A stretch of 64,000 nucleotides of DNA from Procambarus clarkii (GCF_040958095.1 NC_091173.1:11760612-11824611); one strand, 5' to 3'; positions 1 to 10,389 are shown, numbered from the stretch's first letter. Translations and numbers: made by a program. Notes: generated by a model from the letters alone, not told the origin.

Positions 1-281
1 CCCTCTCCCTCCCTCCCTCTCCCTCTCCCTCCCTCCCTCTCCCTCTCCCTCCCCCTCCCCCTCTCCCTCCCTCTCCCTCTCCCTCCCTCTCCCTCTCCCT
101 CCCCCCCTCCCTCTCCCTCCCCCCCTCCCTCTCCCTCCCTCCCTCCCTCCCTCCCTCTCCCTCCCTCTCCCTCCCTCTCCCTCCCTCCCTCCCTCTCCCT
201 CCCCCTCCCTCCCTCCCCCTCCCTCCCTCCCCCTCCCTCCCTCCCCCTCCCTCCCTCCCTCCCCCTTCCTCTCCCTCTCTC
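1..281. repeat. (CCCT)n/(CCCTCT)n low-complexity tract
   Basis: About 280 bases of almost pure C and T in units of CCCT and CCCTCT open the window. The units vary, so this is a degraded pyrimidine microsatellite. It is not the arthropod telomere repeat TTAGG. Confidence 0.95.
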
Positions 282-524
282 AATTTACCGATGCGTTAAA
301 AAACGAAAAAAAAAACGTTAAAAACGTTCTCTTCTCCCTAACGAGAAAACGTACGCACCCAAGCAACCCACCCAACCTATCGAGTCCGATGGACAGGGAA
401 AACGTCAGTATTACGATGCTTTAGTTGTGACGGAGACAATCGCATATTTAACGGATTGGGCGTCCGGAGAAGCACGTCATGGCAGCCTCAGGCTCCAGCC
501 CGATCACTTGATTGGTCACAACGT

Positions 525-765
525 ACAAAATACGAGGTCAGAATTTTTTTTTCCAGTGTCAGAGGATTTAACAGGTGGCATGCATTAGGCAGTGATGTGA
601 TAGAGGCTGACTCCATACACAGTTTCAAGTGTAGATATGATAGAGCCCAGTAGGCTCAGGAATCTGTACACCTGTTGATTGGCGGTTGAGAGGCGGGACG
701 AAATAGCCAGAGCTCAACCCCCGCAAGCACAACTAGGTGAGTACAACTAGGTGAGTACACACTGC
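525..765 (+). pseudogene. LINE 3' end, family A (ORF2 C-terminus plus 3' tail)
   Basis: The plus strand reads FFSSVRGFNRW, then VIEADSIHSFKCRYDRAQ and a stop. This matches the usual C-terminal end of a non-LTR retrotransposon ORF2 (pattern RVVNRWN..EVVEA.SV.SFK). The 3' end finishes in repeats of ACTAGGTGAGTAC. Other copies of this 3' end lie near 2.3, 4.2, 5.4, 10.2, 22.1, 26.2 and 31.2 kb. A 5'-truncated, dead copy. Confidence 0.7.
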
Positions 766-1077
766 GCCTCGGGGGGGGGGGGAGGGGGTTGTTCACGACC
801 ATGAGAACGAGACCAATTTGGGCTCCTTTTACGGTGTAATGACTCTCACAGCCGTGACTGACCTGGTCCAAGACGCTCACTCTTATCTGGATGTACACTC
901 CATTATTACCCTGATGTCTGTAATACCACCACGCCACCTGGACACGTGGGTCACGCTCCTACACGAATTATTATACCAAGTGTGTCTCTGGAGGAGGAGG
1001 AGGAGGAGAGGGTAATCTACTGACAGTACCTTTGTTTGCCGAAGCCATTATTTATACTAGCAAATTACACTATCTTA

Positions 1078-1149
1078 TGTTGACCAGACCACATACTAGA
1101 AAGTGAAGGGACGACGACTTTTCGGTCCGTCCTGGACCATTCTCAAGTC
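1078..1149 (+). repeat. Single arm of GTTGACC foldback repeat
   Basis: Starts TTATGTTGACCAGACC and runs through TTTCGGTCCGTCCTGGACCA to TTCTCAAGTC. It is one arm of the foldback family seen complete at 12229, 38116 and 50371. The second arm is missing. Confidence 0.8.
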
Positions 1150-1361
1150 TATACTATCCTATACTACCAAAGCAACTATTGATAGTATTACTCTCGTCAC
1201 TTGCTCGCTGGTTCTCACCACGTTTCCTTCACTACACCCACCAACACCCACAGTACACACACCGAGTAGCGTGTTATTTTGAGTGACATGTGTATTCCAT
1301 TCAAAATAACCTACACCTCGAGGTTTGGAGTCCGAGGCGTGTGTCACGTGGTATAGTGGCC

Positions 1362-1413
1362 CTTGGGGGGGGGGGGAGGGGGCACTTGGGGTAGTGGCCC
1401 CCCCCCCTCCAAG
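1362..1413. repeat. G-tract facing C-tract
   Basis: CCCTTGGGG with a long G run and, about 25 bases on, a C run followed by CCAAGGG. The two tracts can pair with each other. The G run could also form a quadruplex. Confidence 0.7.
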
Positions 1414-1485
1414 GGTCACACCTGGGGCCACTATTCATCCTAATTTATGTGAATTGGATGGAGGCTGCCCCCACCCCTCCCCCAA

Positions 1486-1608
<123 letters not shown>

Positions 1609-1694
1609 TTGAATATATGTGCACCCAGCAAACACATATCTATCTATCTATCATCTTGTCCATGACAAGCTCTAGAAGTGGGCTAACAAATATT

Positions 1695-2160
1695 GCCATA
1701 AGAATATGGTAATGAATATGGGAAATGAAGGGGAAACCAAGAGACATCAACCCCATAAGACAAGTACAAGAACCCGGAGATCTGGAGAAGGTAAGAGTTC
1801 CACCACTAACACCAGAGGCACACACACACACATAGCCTGGGTAACATCAGCGGCGTATGCCGCTGGCAAACCATTTAAAACGTCGTTTACAAACCTAAAC
1901 CAGGGCTCTCTCTCTCTCGGGGGCAATCCATACAGCCTTCGTTAGACCAATACTGGAATATGCAGCACCGCCTGGAATCACCACCTTGTGAAGCATAAAA
2001 CCGAGATTTACAAAAATAACGAAAGGTTTGCAACACGTTGAATGCCAACGCTGAAAGAGATAAGCACAAAATACACAAAATAGTTGTGTTCCTCCCTCCA
2101 CCCGTCAACCTATGATAGTCCCCCCTCCTCACTTCACATTTTTCTGTCACAACATTGGAG
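1695..2160 (+). pseudogene. Degenerate LINE reverse-transcriptase C-terminal fragment
   Basis: Nucleotides near 1785-1830 (CACCACTAACACCAGAGGCA) match the better-preserved LINE at 61385-62235. Around 1925-1975 the plus strand reads like FVRPILEYAAP, the motif after the RT palm in many LINEs (VRP.LEYAAPAW). Stops and frameshifts throughout, so it is a relic. Confidence 0.6.
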
Positions 2161-2271
2161 AACTCTCCCGTCCTAATATCCTAACACCTGCACACGGAAA
2201 ATTCTCCAGTCTTCAAGAGGGTGCGCCAGCTTGCTAAGAGTTTTTTTTTTACATTCACAAGGCTCTTATTG

Positions 2272-2400
2272 GACGTGTGTATTCGCCTAGTTGTAGTCAC
2301 CTAGTTGTGCTTGCGGGGGTTGAGCTCTGCTCTTTCGATCCGCTTCTCAATTGTCAATCAACTGTTACTACTATTTTTTTCCACATGCACGCACACAATC
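2272..2400 (-). repeat. LINE family A 3' end, truncated
   Basis: On the minus strand this is the family A 3' end: TTGATTGACAATTGAGAAGC, then the GCAAGCACAACTAGGTGACT tail. Only the 3' noncoding part remains. Confidence 0.75.
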
Positions 2401-2545
2401 AGGGGTCTGGTAGCTGAGCGAACAGCACGCGGGACTCTTAATTCTGTGGCCCGGGTTCGATTCCCGGACCAGACAGAAACAAATGGGCAGAGTTTCTTTC
2501 ACCCTGATGCCCCTGTTACCTACCAGTAAACCTTTGGGCGTTAGA
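2401..2545 (+). repeat. tRNA-derived SINE (family S1)
   Basis: The head has an A-box-like TAGCTGAGCGAACAGC and a B box GGTTCGATTCC. After it comes the S1 body (ACAAATGGGCAGAGTTTC, ACCCTGATGCCCCTGTTACC). The tRNA-like head acts as an internal RNA polymerase III promoter in such elements. Other copies: 5565, 9632, 19130, 48105 and 51318. Confidence 0.85.
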
Positions 2546-2583
2546 CAGCTGTTATGGAGCTACATCCTGTGTGTACTCACCTC

Positions 2584-2586
<3 letters not shown>

Positions 2587-2625
<39 letters not shown>

Positions 2626-2641
2626 ACACCCCCCCCCCCCT
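2587..2641. repeat. (GT)n tract followed by a C run
   Basis: About 38 bases of GT, then CACA and a run of about 12 C. Confidence 0.97.
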
Positions 2642-2689
2642 TCCAACAGATCTTGTTATGCCCATTTCTTGAAGGATTTCGTCTCCAAT

Positions 2690-2930
2690 GTCCTTGTCTG
2701 GCCTACAGGTCTCTGGTAGCTATTTATTGCACCATTCTTTCAGTTTAGGTCATCTTGTAGCCTCTTCTTGTTGTTGTTATCTTAATCCTCGTCATGATTT
2801 TCGCATCGTCAGTAAACAGCGAGAAAGGAAGGAGTCTATTCCTTCTGGAAGTTCATTTACATGTATTTAAATATAAACTGAACCCTGTGGGGACTCTTGC
2901 TTGTTGCATCTCGCCATTGTGATGACCTCA
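2690..2930 (-). pseudogene. LINE reverse-transcriptase palm fragment
   Basis: The minus strand reads LPEGIDS, then SLFTDDAKIMTRIK. FTDD (plus 2805-2816) sits where the RT catalytic FADD/YADD box belongs, and the surrounding words fit LINE RTs (PEGIDSFLSLFADDAKI). The two parts are in different frames and a stop follows soon after, so this is a dead fragment. Confidence 0.7.
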
Positions 2931-2997
2931 CTACTCACTGTCATTCAACCTATGTTTGCTTCCTTTGTTTCCTGTTACTTGGGACCACCTGATCACT

Positions 2998-3095
2998 TTC
3001 CCTGGTCGGGAAGGCCTGGTCGAAGGCCTGGTCAGGAGGCCTGGTCGACGACCGGGCCGCGGGGACGCAAAGCCCCGGAAGCACCTGAAGGTAAC
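2998..3095 (+). repeat. S1 SINE 3' part, truncated
   Basis: Contains GGCCTGGTCGACGACCGGGC and CGCGGGGACGCAAAGCCCCG, the 3' half of the S1 SINE seen whole at 48105. GGCCTGGTC is repeated three to four times at its start. Confidence 0.7.
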
Positions 3096-3461
3096 TATCA
3101 CTCCTACCAACTTCTCCCAACACAAGCACCTCTCTTATGGTGTGCTGTTCAAAGGTTTTCTGACAAGCCATAAGAACAAAAATAGTCTGCCCCGCCCTCT
3201 TGTCTAATTTATTCTCGCCTGGCTCATAGAATTACAAAGTCCTTCTCTCCGGATGTTCTACTTTTTCTCACTCCATCACCTTGCGTGGTATGCAAGTTAC
3301 GGACACAATGGTACACATTACGCCACTTCATATGGTCCAAGACGAAGCGAAACGTCATGTCAAACAGCAATCAAATGCAATGAAAAGAGTCAAATCCTTC
3401 ATTTTCACATTCGTGGGTTGAGAGTCCAAATGACCCTCCCTCAGTCCCCCCCCCCCCTCCT

Positions 3462-3575
3462 AAGCAGACGAGGAGTCACAACGTGGCTGACGTATGTTGA
3501 CCAGACCACACACTAAAAGGTGAAGGGACGACGACGTTTCGGTCCGTCCTGGACCATTCTCAAGTCGATTGTCCC
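3462..3575 (+). repeat. Half of GTTGACC foldback repeat
   Basis: GCAGACGAGGAGTCACAACG is followed by TATGTTGACCAGACC and the FFS arm (GACGACGACGTTTCGGTCCG) down to CAAGTCGATTGT. A run of C then replaces the second arm. Confidence 0.8.
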
Positions 3576-4174
3576 CCCCCCCCCTCCTAAGTTTCCACCT
3601 CAGTCATACCACCATCCACCACCACTATACTCCTCCTGACACCACTATTACTACTAATTATTACAACTACCACAATCCTCACTACCACTACCACCATTAC
3701 TACTGATGTCGTTACCACTGTTGCAAAACAACAACAATACTATCATGTCGTGACTCCACGACCAGCACAAGGCATGGGGGGGAAGGGAGGGGGGGGGTGA
3801 CTGGGAGTAATGTGACTGTTGTGGGGGGGGGGGGGGGGCAGCCTCGCGCTCGCCCCAAGTGCCCGGGGCTATTCCTGGACACTCAATTGAGTGAGTGCGC
3901 TTGCAGAGTGCGCTTATGCTGGGCTACAACTGGTAGGTGGTTGGTAGTGATGGTGGTGCCTGGTTTGCTGGTGGATGGGTAGTGGTGGTGGTACTTGTCT
4001 ATCAGCGCTTACCCATCAGATCCTGCGAGAAAATGGGGTTTAGCCCTTTATACACCGCTTACTAGCCTTGCCGTACCTGTCGCGTTATAATCGATTTTGA
4101 CGTTCGCATTCTTGGTGGAGTCATGGTGGTAGCTATTTATGGCACCATTTATTGCACTATTTATTGCACGTCGC
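3576..4174. other. No gene seen; ACC/CCA-rich and G-run sequence
   Basis: Triplet-rich sequence (CCACCA, TACTAC), two G runs near 3776-3838 and the hairpin-free stretch up to 4174. No coding or RNA signal found. Confidence 0.5.
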
Positions 4175-4312
4175 TACAGATAGATGATAGAGCCCAGTAG
4201 GCTCAGGAATCTGTACACCAGTTGATTGACGGTTGAGAGGCGGGACCAAAGAGTCAAAGCTCAACCCCTGCAAGCACAATTAGGCGAGTACAATTAGGTG
4301 AGTACACGACGA
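4175..4312 (+). repeat. LINE family A 3' end
   Basis: GATAGAGCCCAGTAGGCTCA, then GTTGATTGACGGTTGAGAGG, ending in GCAAGCACAATTAGGCGAGT and its repeat. Same element as at 525-765, cut further. Confidence 0.8.
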
Positions 4313-4721
4313 TGTTTACTACGGGTCGTACACGTTACCACAACACAAAACACGTGTGTGAGCAATCCAGACACGCAGCGCAGTCTCTCCAGAGAATAAT
4401 ACCCAAGATGGTTCAGCGTGACTACCAAGTGTGGCACTAACATGATAATATGCATGCCGGCAGGCCAGGGCGAGATGGGGAATGTCAGCTGGGCACTCTT
4501 ATTACACACTTACACTTGCCCCCCCCCCTCACACACACTTACACTTGCCCCCATCACACACTTACACATTATGCGCATGTCAAGGAAACCCATAACTACT
4601 CCCCCACTCGTGTTCTACACTTCTTTTCCCCACCAATAAGAACACGTATTCATGAACACGTACGAAGAGCTGCAGACAAAACTTGGTAGCGTTACGAGAG
4701 GCTCTTTTGGGAAGCACACGT

Positions 4722-4722
<1 letters not shown>

Positions 4723-4814
<92 letters not shown>
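4723..4814. repeat. (GT)n microsatellite
   Basis: About 90 bases of uninterrupted GT. Confidence 0.98.
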
Positions 4815-4816
<2 letters not shown>

Positions 4817-4979
4817 CACCACTGAATCCAAATATCGTTCCCAAATCTATACACTAATACTGATTAGTGTTAAGCATCACAGTACATTACACATGTATAC
4901 ACGAAAACATCCCCCCATTGAGAGACACTCTCCTCTCCTCCCTGTACCAAACCGACGGCCACTACCGGTAACGACAAAT

Positions 4980-5096
4980 ATCATTTATTTATTTATATAT
5001 ATATATACATACAAGAAGGTACATTGGGATTGTGAGGATACATAGTATAGTAATTACAATCTTGTAAAGCCACTAGTACGCGCAGCGTTTCGGACA
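4980..5096 (-). repeat. S-F SINE 3' end fragment
   Basis: Read on the minus strand it gives CGAAACGCTGCGCGTACTAG and then TGGCTTTACAAGATTG, matching the 3' half of the element at 27585-27860. Confidence 0.65.
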
Positions 5097-5374
5097 GAAA
5101 ACATCCATCCATCCATCCATCCATCCATCATGATGGAAGAACATCATCATCTAGATATCTACCATCAACACACAGACACAGCAGGACTCCCATGAACTAT
5201 AACACTAGGATAACAAGGTCTGAGGGAGTCATGAAACACGAGGACAACCTGTGGGGATTCAAGCACATTTTTATTGAGACAATGAAATACATCTCAAAGG
5301 GATAGATAGCTTAGGCTATTTCTACCCTCCCTATCTGCACGGTGTCCGGTGTCCCTGGGGTGTTCTTGTCACGT

Positions 5375-5562
5375 TGTATTCACCTAGTTGTATTCACCTA
5401 GTTGTATTCACCTAGTTGTATTCACCTAGTTGTATTCACCTAGTTGTATTCACCTAGTTGTATTCACCTAGTTGTGCATGCGGGGATTGAGCTTTGCTCT
5501 TTCGGCCCGCCTCTCAACTCTCAATCAACTGTCACTAACTACTATTTTTTTCCCCTTCACAG
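5375..5562 (-). repeat. LINE family A 3' end with 14 bp tandem tail
   Basis: On the minus strand the family A 3' end (CAGTTGATTGAGAGTTGAGA, GCGGGCCGAAAGAGCAAAGC) finishes in about seven copies of a 14 bp unit. On the plus strand the unit is TATTCACCTAGTTG (about 5378-5473). Other copies carry one or two units, so the unit is the terminal repeat of the element, expanded here. Confidence 0.8.
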
Positions 5563-5564
5563 AC

Positions 5565-5745
5565 ACCCAGGAAGCAGCACCGTAACAGCTGTCTAACTCC
5601 CAGGTACCTATTTACTGCTAGGTGACGGGGGCATCAGGGTGAAAGAAACTTTGCCCATTTGTTTCTGCCTGATCCGGGAATACAGAACCCGGGCTACAGA
5701 ATTACGATTCCTGCGCGCTGTCCACTCAGCTACCAGACCCCTCTT
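5565..5745 (-). repeat. tRNA-derived SINE S1, reverse copy
   Basis: Minus strand: GGTCTGGTAGCTGAGTGGAC (A-box region), a damaged B-box region (AGCCCGGGTTCTGTATTCCC), ACAAATGGGCAAAGTTTCTT, ACCTAGCAGTAAATAGGTAC. The 3' tail is missing. Confidence 0.8.
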
Positions 5746-5944
5746 ATTATTTATGTGCTTGTCACTATGTGTTTGTCACCCGGCGCCTGTCACCTGGCGC
5801 CGATACACTGTGTCACCTACACTCCCTCTTACAAATGTGGCGTGGAGCCATGAATGGTGGGCGGAAGTGTGTAGCCGGAGCCAACGACCACTACCCATCC
5901 CGCATATACACACCTACACCACACCTACACCACACCCACACCAC

Positions 5945-6065
5945 ACCTTGACGGCCAAGACCGTCAGTAGTTTCAAAGCGTTATATGACAAAGAGTGCTG
6001 GGAAGACGGGACACCACGAGCGTAGCTCTCGTCCTGTAACTACACTTAGGTAATTACACCCAATT
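5945..6065 (+). pseudogene. LINE family D ORF2 C-terminus and 3' end
   Basis: The plus strand reads AKTVSSFKALYDKECWEDGT, PRA and a stop, followed by TACACTTAGGTAATTACACC. A homologous copy at 34975-35090 shares AAACCGTTAGTAGTTTCAAA. This is the SFK-type C-terminal end of a non-LTR element. Confidence 0.65.
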
Positions 6066-6384
6066 GGAGACTAATGTCTCAGGCCCATTCAGTGATGTCA
6101 TTCATTTCAGAACGACGGGACGACGTGGGGAGTGACGTCTTACGAAGCACTCAGCTGTTGCTTCATAGGTATTTCCGCTAGACTTAACAAAAGTCTACAT
6201 GACCACACGTCCAATGTAAACTAGTCCCTTGTCGTTGCAGGACGTCCGGCCTTGCAAGGTCATGCAAAGATGCGCACACACACACAGGTTTGGCCTATTA
6301 CTTGCATACAAATTACCCATAATGCTTGCCCTGCATGATAACTTATCTTCAATCTTCAATCCGTGCTTATCTTGGATGTTCTGC

Positions 6385-6600
6385 CTAACTACTTGGACTG
6401 GACGGTAGAGCGACGGTCTCGCTTCTTGCAGGTCGGCGTTCAATCCCCGACCGTCCAAGTGGCTGGGCACCATTCCTTTCCTTCGTCCTATCCTAAATCC
6501 TTATCCTCATATCCTTTCTAGGTGTACTAGAACGATATAAAGTCGTACTGGCCTAGTGCTTTCTCCTGATAATTTCCTTGCCTAATCTTGGATATTTTTA
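6385..6600 (+). repeat. tRNA-like SINE, family S-C
   Basis: GGACTGGACGGTAGAGCGAC then TCGCTTCTTGCAGGTCGGCG, a B-box-like GTTCAATCCCC, and CCGTCCAAGTGGCTGGGCAC. The 3' part reads GGCCTAGTGCTTTCTCCTGA. More copies at 13575, 22540 (5'-truncated) and 49190. Confidence 0.75.
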
Positions 6601-6826
6601 CTCAATTATCCTGAAAGCACTTATGAGTGTGGAGTTCTACCGTCCAAGACATGTCACTCTGGTGATGAGTCCAAGGCCTCACAGTATGTCTCATATGTCT
6701 GTCATGGTCTCTCATATTCAGCCCATTCATACTCACCCATAAATGCTTCCGTTGGCCTCATAATTTGAGAGAAATGCTAATATATTCATACCCATTTGGG
6801 TCACAACAGAAGTAGGTGGAGACGTA

Positions 6827-6886
6827 CGTGTATGTGTGTGTGTATGTGTGTGTGTATGTGTGTGTGTATGTGTGTATGTATATGTG

Positions 6887-6918
<32 letters not shown>
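6827..6918. repeat. (TG)n/(TATG)n microsatellite
   Basis: TGTGTGTATG units pass into TATATG and then pure TG. Confidence 0.95.
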
Positions 6919-7110
6919 GGGGGGGGGGGGGGGAGGGGGGAGGGGTGGGGGAGGGGTGGGGGAGGGGTGGGGGAGGGGTGGGGGAGGGGTGGGGGAGGGG
7001 AGGGGGAGGGGAGGGGGGGAGGGGAGGGGGGGGAGGGGGGAGAGGGGGAGAGGGGGGGAGGGGGGGGAGGGGGGAGGGGAGGGGGGAAGGGAGGGGAGGG
7101 GAGGGGGGGA
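6919..7110. repeat. G-rich tract, units of GGGGAGGGGT and GGGGGA
   Basis: About 190 bases of G with interspersed A and T on the plus strand, with five to six units of GGGGAGGGGTG near the start. Many G runs in series make quadruplex formation plausible. Confidence 0.95.
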
Positions 7111-7382
7111 GAGACGTGTGCGTGGTGGTGGTGGTGGTAATTAGGACAGTGGATGGGTACGACCCTGGTGAAGGAAGTGAGGAAGTAAACTGAGAGAGTG
7201 TGAGCAACACGTGAGGTATTTTAGCAGGGGTAGACGACCCCTTGGGACCCCCGCCCCCCCCCCCCCTCCCCCAGAGAACACCCTCTCTCCTCCCTCGCGT
7301 CTCCCTCACACTCCTGTTTTGTCTCACACGTCACACCCTGGAGGCCACCGTCCGCCCGAAGTGCGCCTGGCGACCCCCCTCT

Positions 7383-7812
7383 GCCAGACACGCCCACCCG
7401 GACGCCAGACACGCCCACCCGGACGCCAGACACGCCCACCCGGACGCCAGACACGCCCACCCGGACGCCAGACACGCCCACCCGGACGCCAGACACGCCC
7501 ACCCGGACGCCAGACACGCCCACCCGGACGCCAGACACGCCCACCCGGACGCCAGGCACGCCCACCCGGACGCCAGGCACGCCCACCCGGACGCCAGGCA
7601 CGCCCACCCGGACGCCAGGCACGCCCACCCGGACGCCAGACACGCCCACCCGGACGCCAGACACGCCCACCCGGACGCCAGACACGCCCACCCGGACGCC
7701 AGACACGCCCACCCGGACGCCAGACACGCCCACCCGGACGCCAGACACGCCCACCAGGACGCCAGACACGCCCACCCGGACGCCAGGCACGCCCACCCGG
7801 ACGCCAGACACG
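7383..7812. repeat. 21 bp minisatellite, about 20 copies
   Basis: The unit is GACACGCCCACCCGGACGCC plus A. A block of four copies in the middle has GGCACG for GACACG, and one later copy has CACCAGG for CACCCGG. As 21 is divisible by three, open frames appear on both strands. They encode only the repeat and have no support as genes. Confidence 0.97.
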
Positions 7813-8312
7813 GCCCATCAACACCGCCCACTTACCATCACAACTTAAGCGACCCCGCGGGTAAAAATACACCGGACAAATAATATTAAAGTTTCCTAGC
7901 ACATGTCGATGTCAAAAGAAAACAAACAAAAACCTAAATAGCATTAAAAGTCTTTTAGAATGAAGGAATTTGATCCAACGAGCTGTTGGTGGTGTCGCCG
8001 ACATGTCCAATGGTAGGGCACGTCGCTGGCACCACACACGCATACCGTGTTTACAATACCAACAACATATGCCAATTAGAATGTGTTGTGCAGTGCGCGC
8101 AGGATAAAAGGTATTTCGCTATATTTGTACAATAAAAGTTGTTATTCAATATATATACTATGGTGTTTATCACCTGAATAACAATTTATTTGGCACTATA
8201 TGGCTTAACTGTACGCGGCACAGTGGCCTGACCCCCACTGACGAGTGGGTCTTAGGTTCCTGTGGGCGTGTGGGTCTGTGACTGTGGGCTTGTGACTGGG
8301 CGTGTAACTGAG
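7813..8312. other. No gene seen between two minisatellites
   Basis: AT-rich unique sequence with a TATATATACTATGG stretch near 8150. No RNA gene or open frame of note. Confidence 0.5.
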
Positions 8313-8315
8313 GCT

Positions 8316-8775
8316 TGTGTGTGGGCGTGTGAGTGTGGGGGGGGCGTGTGAGAGTGTGGGGGGGCGTGTGAGAGTGTGGGGGGGCGTGTGAGAGTGTGGG
8401 GGGGCGTGTGAGAGTGTGGGGGGGGCGTGTGAGAGTGTGGGGGGGGCGTGTGAGAGTGTGGGGGGGCGTGTGAGAGTGTGGGGGGGCGTGTGAGAGTGTG
8501 GGGGGGCGTGTGAGAGTGTGGGGGGGCGTGTGAGAGTATAGGGGGGCGTGTGAGAGTGTAGGGGGGCGTGTGAGAGTGTAGGGGGGCGTGTGAGAGTGTA
8601 GGGGGGCGTGTGAGAGTGTAGGGGGGCGTGTGAGAGTGTAGGGGGGCGTGTGAGAGTGTAGGGGGGCGTGTGAGAGTGTAGGGGGGCGTGTGAGAGTGTA
8701 GGGGGGCGTGTGAGAGTGTAGGGGGGCGTGTGAGAGTGTAGGGGGGCGTGTGAGAGTGTAGGGGGGCGTGTGAGT
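8316..8775. repeat. 20 bp minisatellite, about 22 copies
   Basis: The unit is GGGGGGCGTGTGAGAGTGTA. Copies at the left end have GTGTGG in place of GTGTAG and vary in the length of the G run. Two variant blocks (left with GTGTGG, right with GTGTAG) show how the array grew. Confidence 0.97.
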
Positions 8776-8959
8776 GAAGACGGGTGAATGTGAATATAGT
8801 TTCACGTTCTTCGGGTATTGAGCCTCGGCCCCTACCCTAACCTCGTGAACATTTTGACCTTTAATGCCATGACTTATTGTTCTTAAGTTACGTTCAATAT
8901 CGAGTCAACTTCAACCTCCGAGTCATCCAAATTCATCAAAATATTTAAACAGAAAAAAC

Positions 8960-9226
8960 CTATCATACCCCCCTGCTATTTTTACAAAGTGATGAACTCC
9001 AAATCTCATAGTATTTCCTCCTAGTTTCTTGTTGAGTATCTTGGGACCTTTTCTCATTCAAATTGGGGTTCCATGCCGGGGCGGCATATTCAAGAGTCCG
9101 TCTCGCGTAAGTTGTAAATAGGACACGGAAGGCTGCCTCGTCCGTGTTCCCGCCTCCTCGGTTTTTAGTCTGCTCTCTCTGTGTTTCTGGTAAAGAGTTG
9201 GGCTTATGTAAAAGTCCAGCAGGCAT
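8960..9226 (-). pseudogene. LINE reverse-transcriptase C-terminal fragment
   Basis: The minus strand reads LFTTYARRTLEYAAPAWNPN, which is the LINE word VRPTLEYAAPAWNPNL with small changes, then SQDTQQETRRKYYEI in a region that should read KVQRRATK. No complete RT remains. Confidence 0.75.
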
Positions 9227-9235
9227 AACTCTGTT

Positions 9236-9285
9236 TCGGGTTATTCATGCCCGTGCCACCTCTTGGGTGGCGTAATCTTCATCAA
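9236..9285 (+). repeat. HP1 hairpin repeat, short copy
   Basis: GGGTTATTCATGCCCGTGCC then ACCTCTTGGGTGGCGTAATC, ending TTCATCAATTAAT. It holds only the last two hairpins and the tail end of the HP1 element. Confidence 0.8.
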
Positions 9286-9291
9286 TTAATA

Positions 9292-9319
9292 ACTGTGATA
9301 CTCTGCAGAGTATCACAGT
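9292..9319. repeat. 28 bp perfect palindrome
   Basis: ACTGTGATACTCTG is followed at once by its exact reverse complement, with no spacer. It lies 7 bases from the end of the short HP1 copy. Confidence 0.95.
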
Positions 9320-9630
9320 CACCCTCTTGTATGACTTCTCCTTAATGCATTACTCATCATTGCAAACCATCGCTATGAAAGAGTCCATTGTGTGTCGGGC
9401 GGTTGACATGTGATAGGAACATTATGAACCCTGGTGCCGACCCTTAAGGGAATGCACTCATACTTCTCTCTCCACTCTCATATCTTCCCTTCAACTCTAC
9501 TCTGCTGCCTTATTTTTGCTTCCTTCCAAATGCTTTAGCCTATTTGTCAAACTCAGGAGGAGGCTGTTGTGTCTGACATTATCAAGTGCTTCCTGACAGG
9601 GGAGGAATATGCGGTCTGCTCATCATCATC
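9320..9630. other. No feature seen
   Basis: Mixed-composition unique sequence between the palindrome and the reverse SINE. A stretch near 9540-9620 (TTTGTCAAACTCAGGAGGAG) looks like old repeat DNA that I cannot assign. Confidence 0.4.
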
Positions 9631-9631
9631 T

Positions 9632-9888
9632 TGAGGTTATCTTGAGATGATTTCGGGGCTTTTTAGTGTCCCCGCGGCCCGGTCCTCGACCAGGCCTCCA
9701 CCCCCAGGAAGCAGCCCGTGACAGCTGACTAACACCCAGGTACCTATTTTACTGCTAGGTAACAGGGGCATAAGGTGAAAGAAACACTGCCTGTTGTTTC
9801 TCGCCGGCGCCTGGGATCGAACCCAGGACCACAGGATCACAAGTCCAGCGTGCGGACAGCTGAGCGGACAGCTCGGCCGACCGGCTCC
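9632..9888 (-). repeat. tRNA-derived SINE S1, near full-length reverse copy
   Basis: Minus strand: tRNA-like head with GAGCTGTCCGCTCAGCTGTC, B box GGTTCGATCCC, then GGCGCCGGCGAGAAACAACA, the ACCTAGCAGTAAAATAGGTA body and the GGACGCTAAAAAG..CCGAAATCATCTCAAGATAA tail, ending in CCTCAAGAT. Head, body and tail are all present. Confidence 0.9.
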
Positions 9889-10234
9889 CTTTGACCTCCC
9901 AAATCTTTGTTAGATTTCCAGCATAATGTTGCAGAATGGTAACACGTTTGTCGAGCAGGACGGAGCTTAATCCATGCTGGTGTCTGGACACAAAATGAAC
10001 TTGTGCCTAGTGTTCTATGAGGCTGCTGCCGTGTCTGCTAGCTGGTAGGGATGCTTGCAGGTAATACTGGTTAGTTGTTCAGTGGTTTCTCTTCCCCCTG
10101 TCTTATATACTAGCACTGGGGGGGTGCTAGTATTAGCCATCTTCCAACAGTCTGTTGGAACAAATGTTAACGTATTATATTTGCGAACAGATTTAATACG
10201 CTTAAGTGGTGAAGGCAGACTTGATACACATTTA

Positions 10235-10350
10235 AAATGTATATATATAGTAGAGCCCAACAGCTATGGATACCTGTGCACCGCTTGATTCAAGGTGGAG
10301 AGACTTGGCTAAAGAGCTGAAGCTCATCCCCTACCAACACAATTAGAGCA
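10235..10350 (+). repeat. Degenerate LINE family A 3' end
   Basis: TAGTAGAGCCCAACAGCTAT..CTGTGCACCGCTTGATTCAA matches the family A 3' end with many changes. Confidence 0.5.
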
Positions 10351-10389
10351 GTACTGAAACAACCACACTCCGGCACCCACAGACACAAC

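Noticed and set aside
1-281. Telomeric repeat at the window start
   Set aside because: The units are CCCT and CCCTCT, not CCTAA/TTAGG. It is an irregular pyrimidine tract.
7211-7902. Open frames of 160-217 codons on both strands
   Set aside because: They are the 21 bp minisatellite read in several frames. The unit length is divisible by three, so a frame lacking a stop in one unit stays open.
8170-8805. 211-codon frame of repeated Ser/Thr/Pro/His words
   Set aside because: Simply the 20 bp array translated. Three units restore the frame. No start context or flanking coding sequence.
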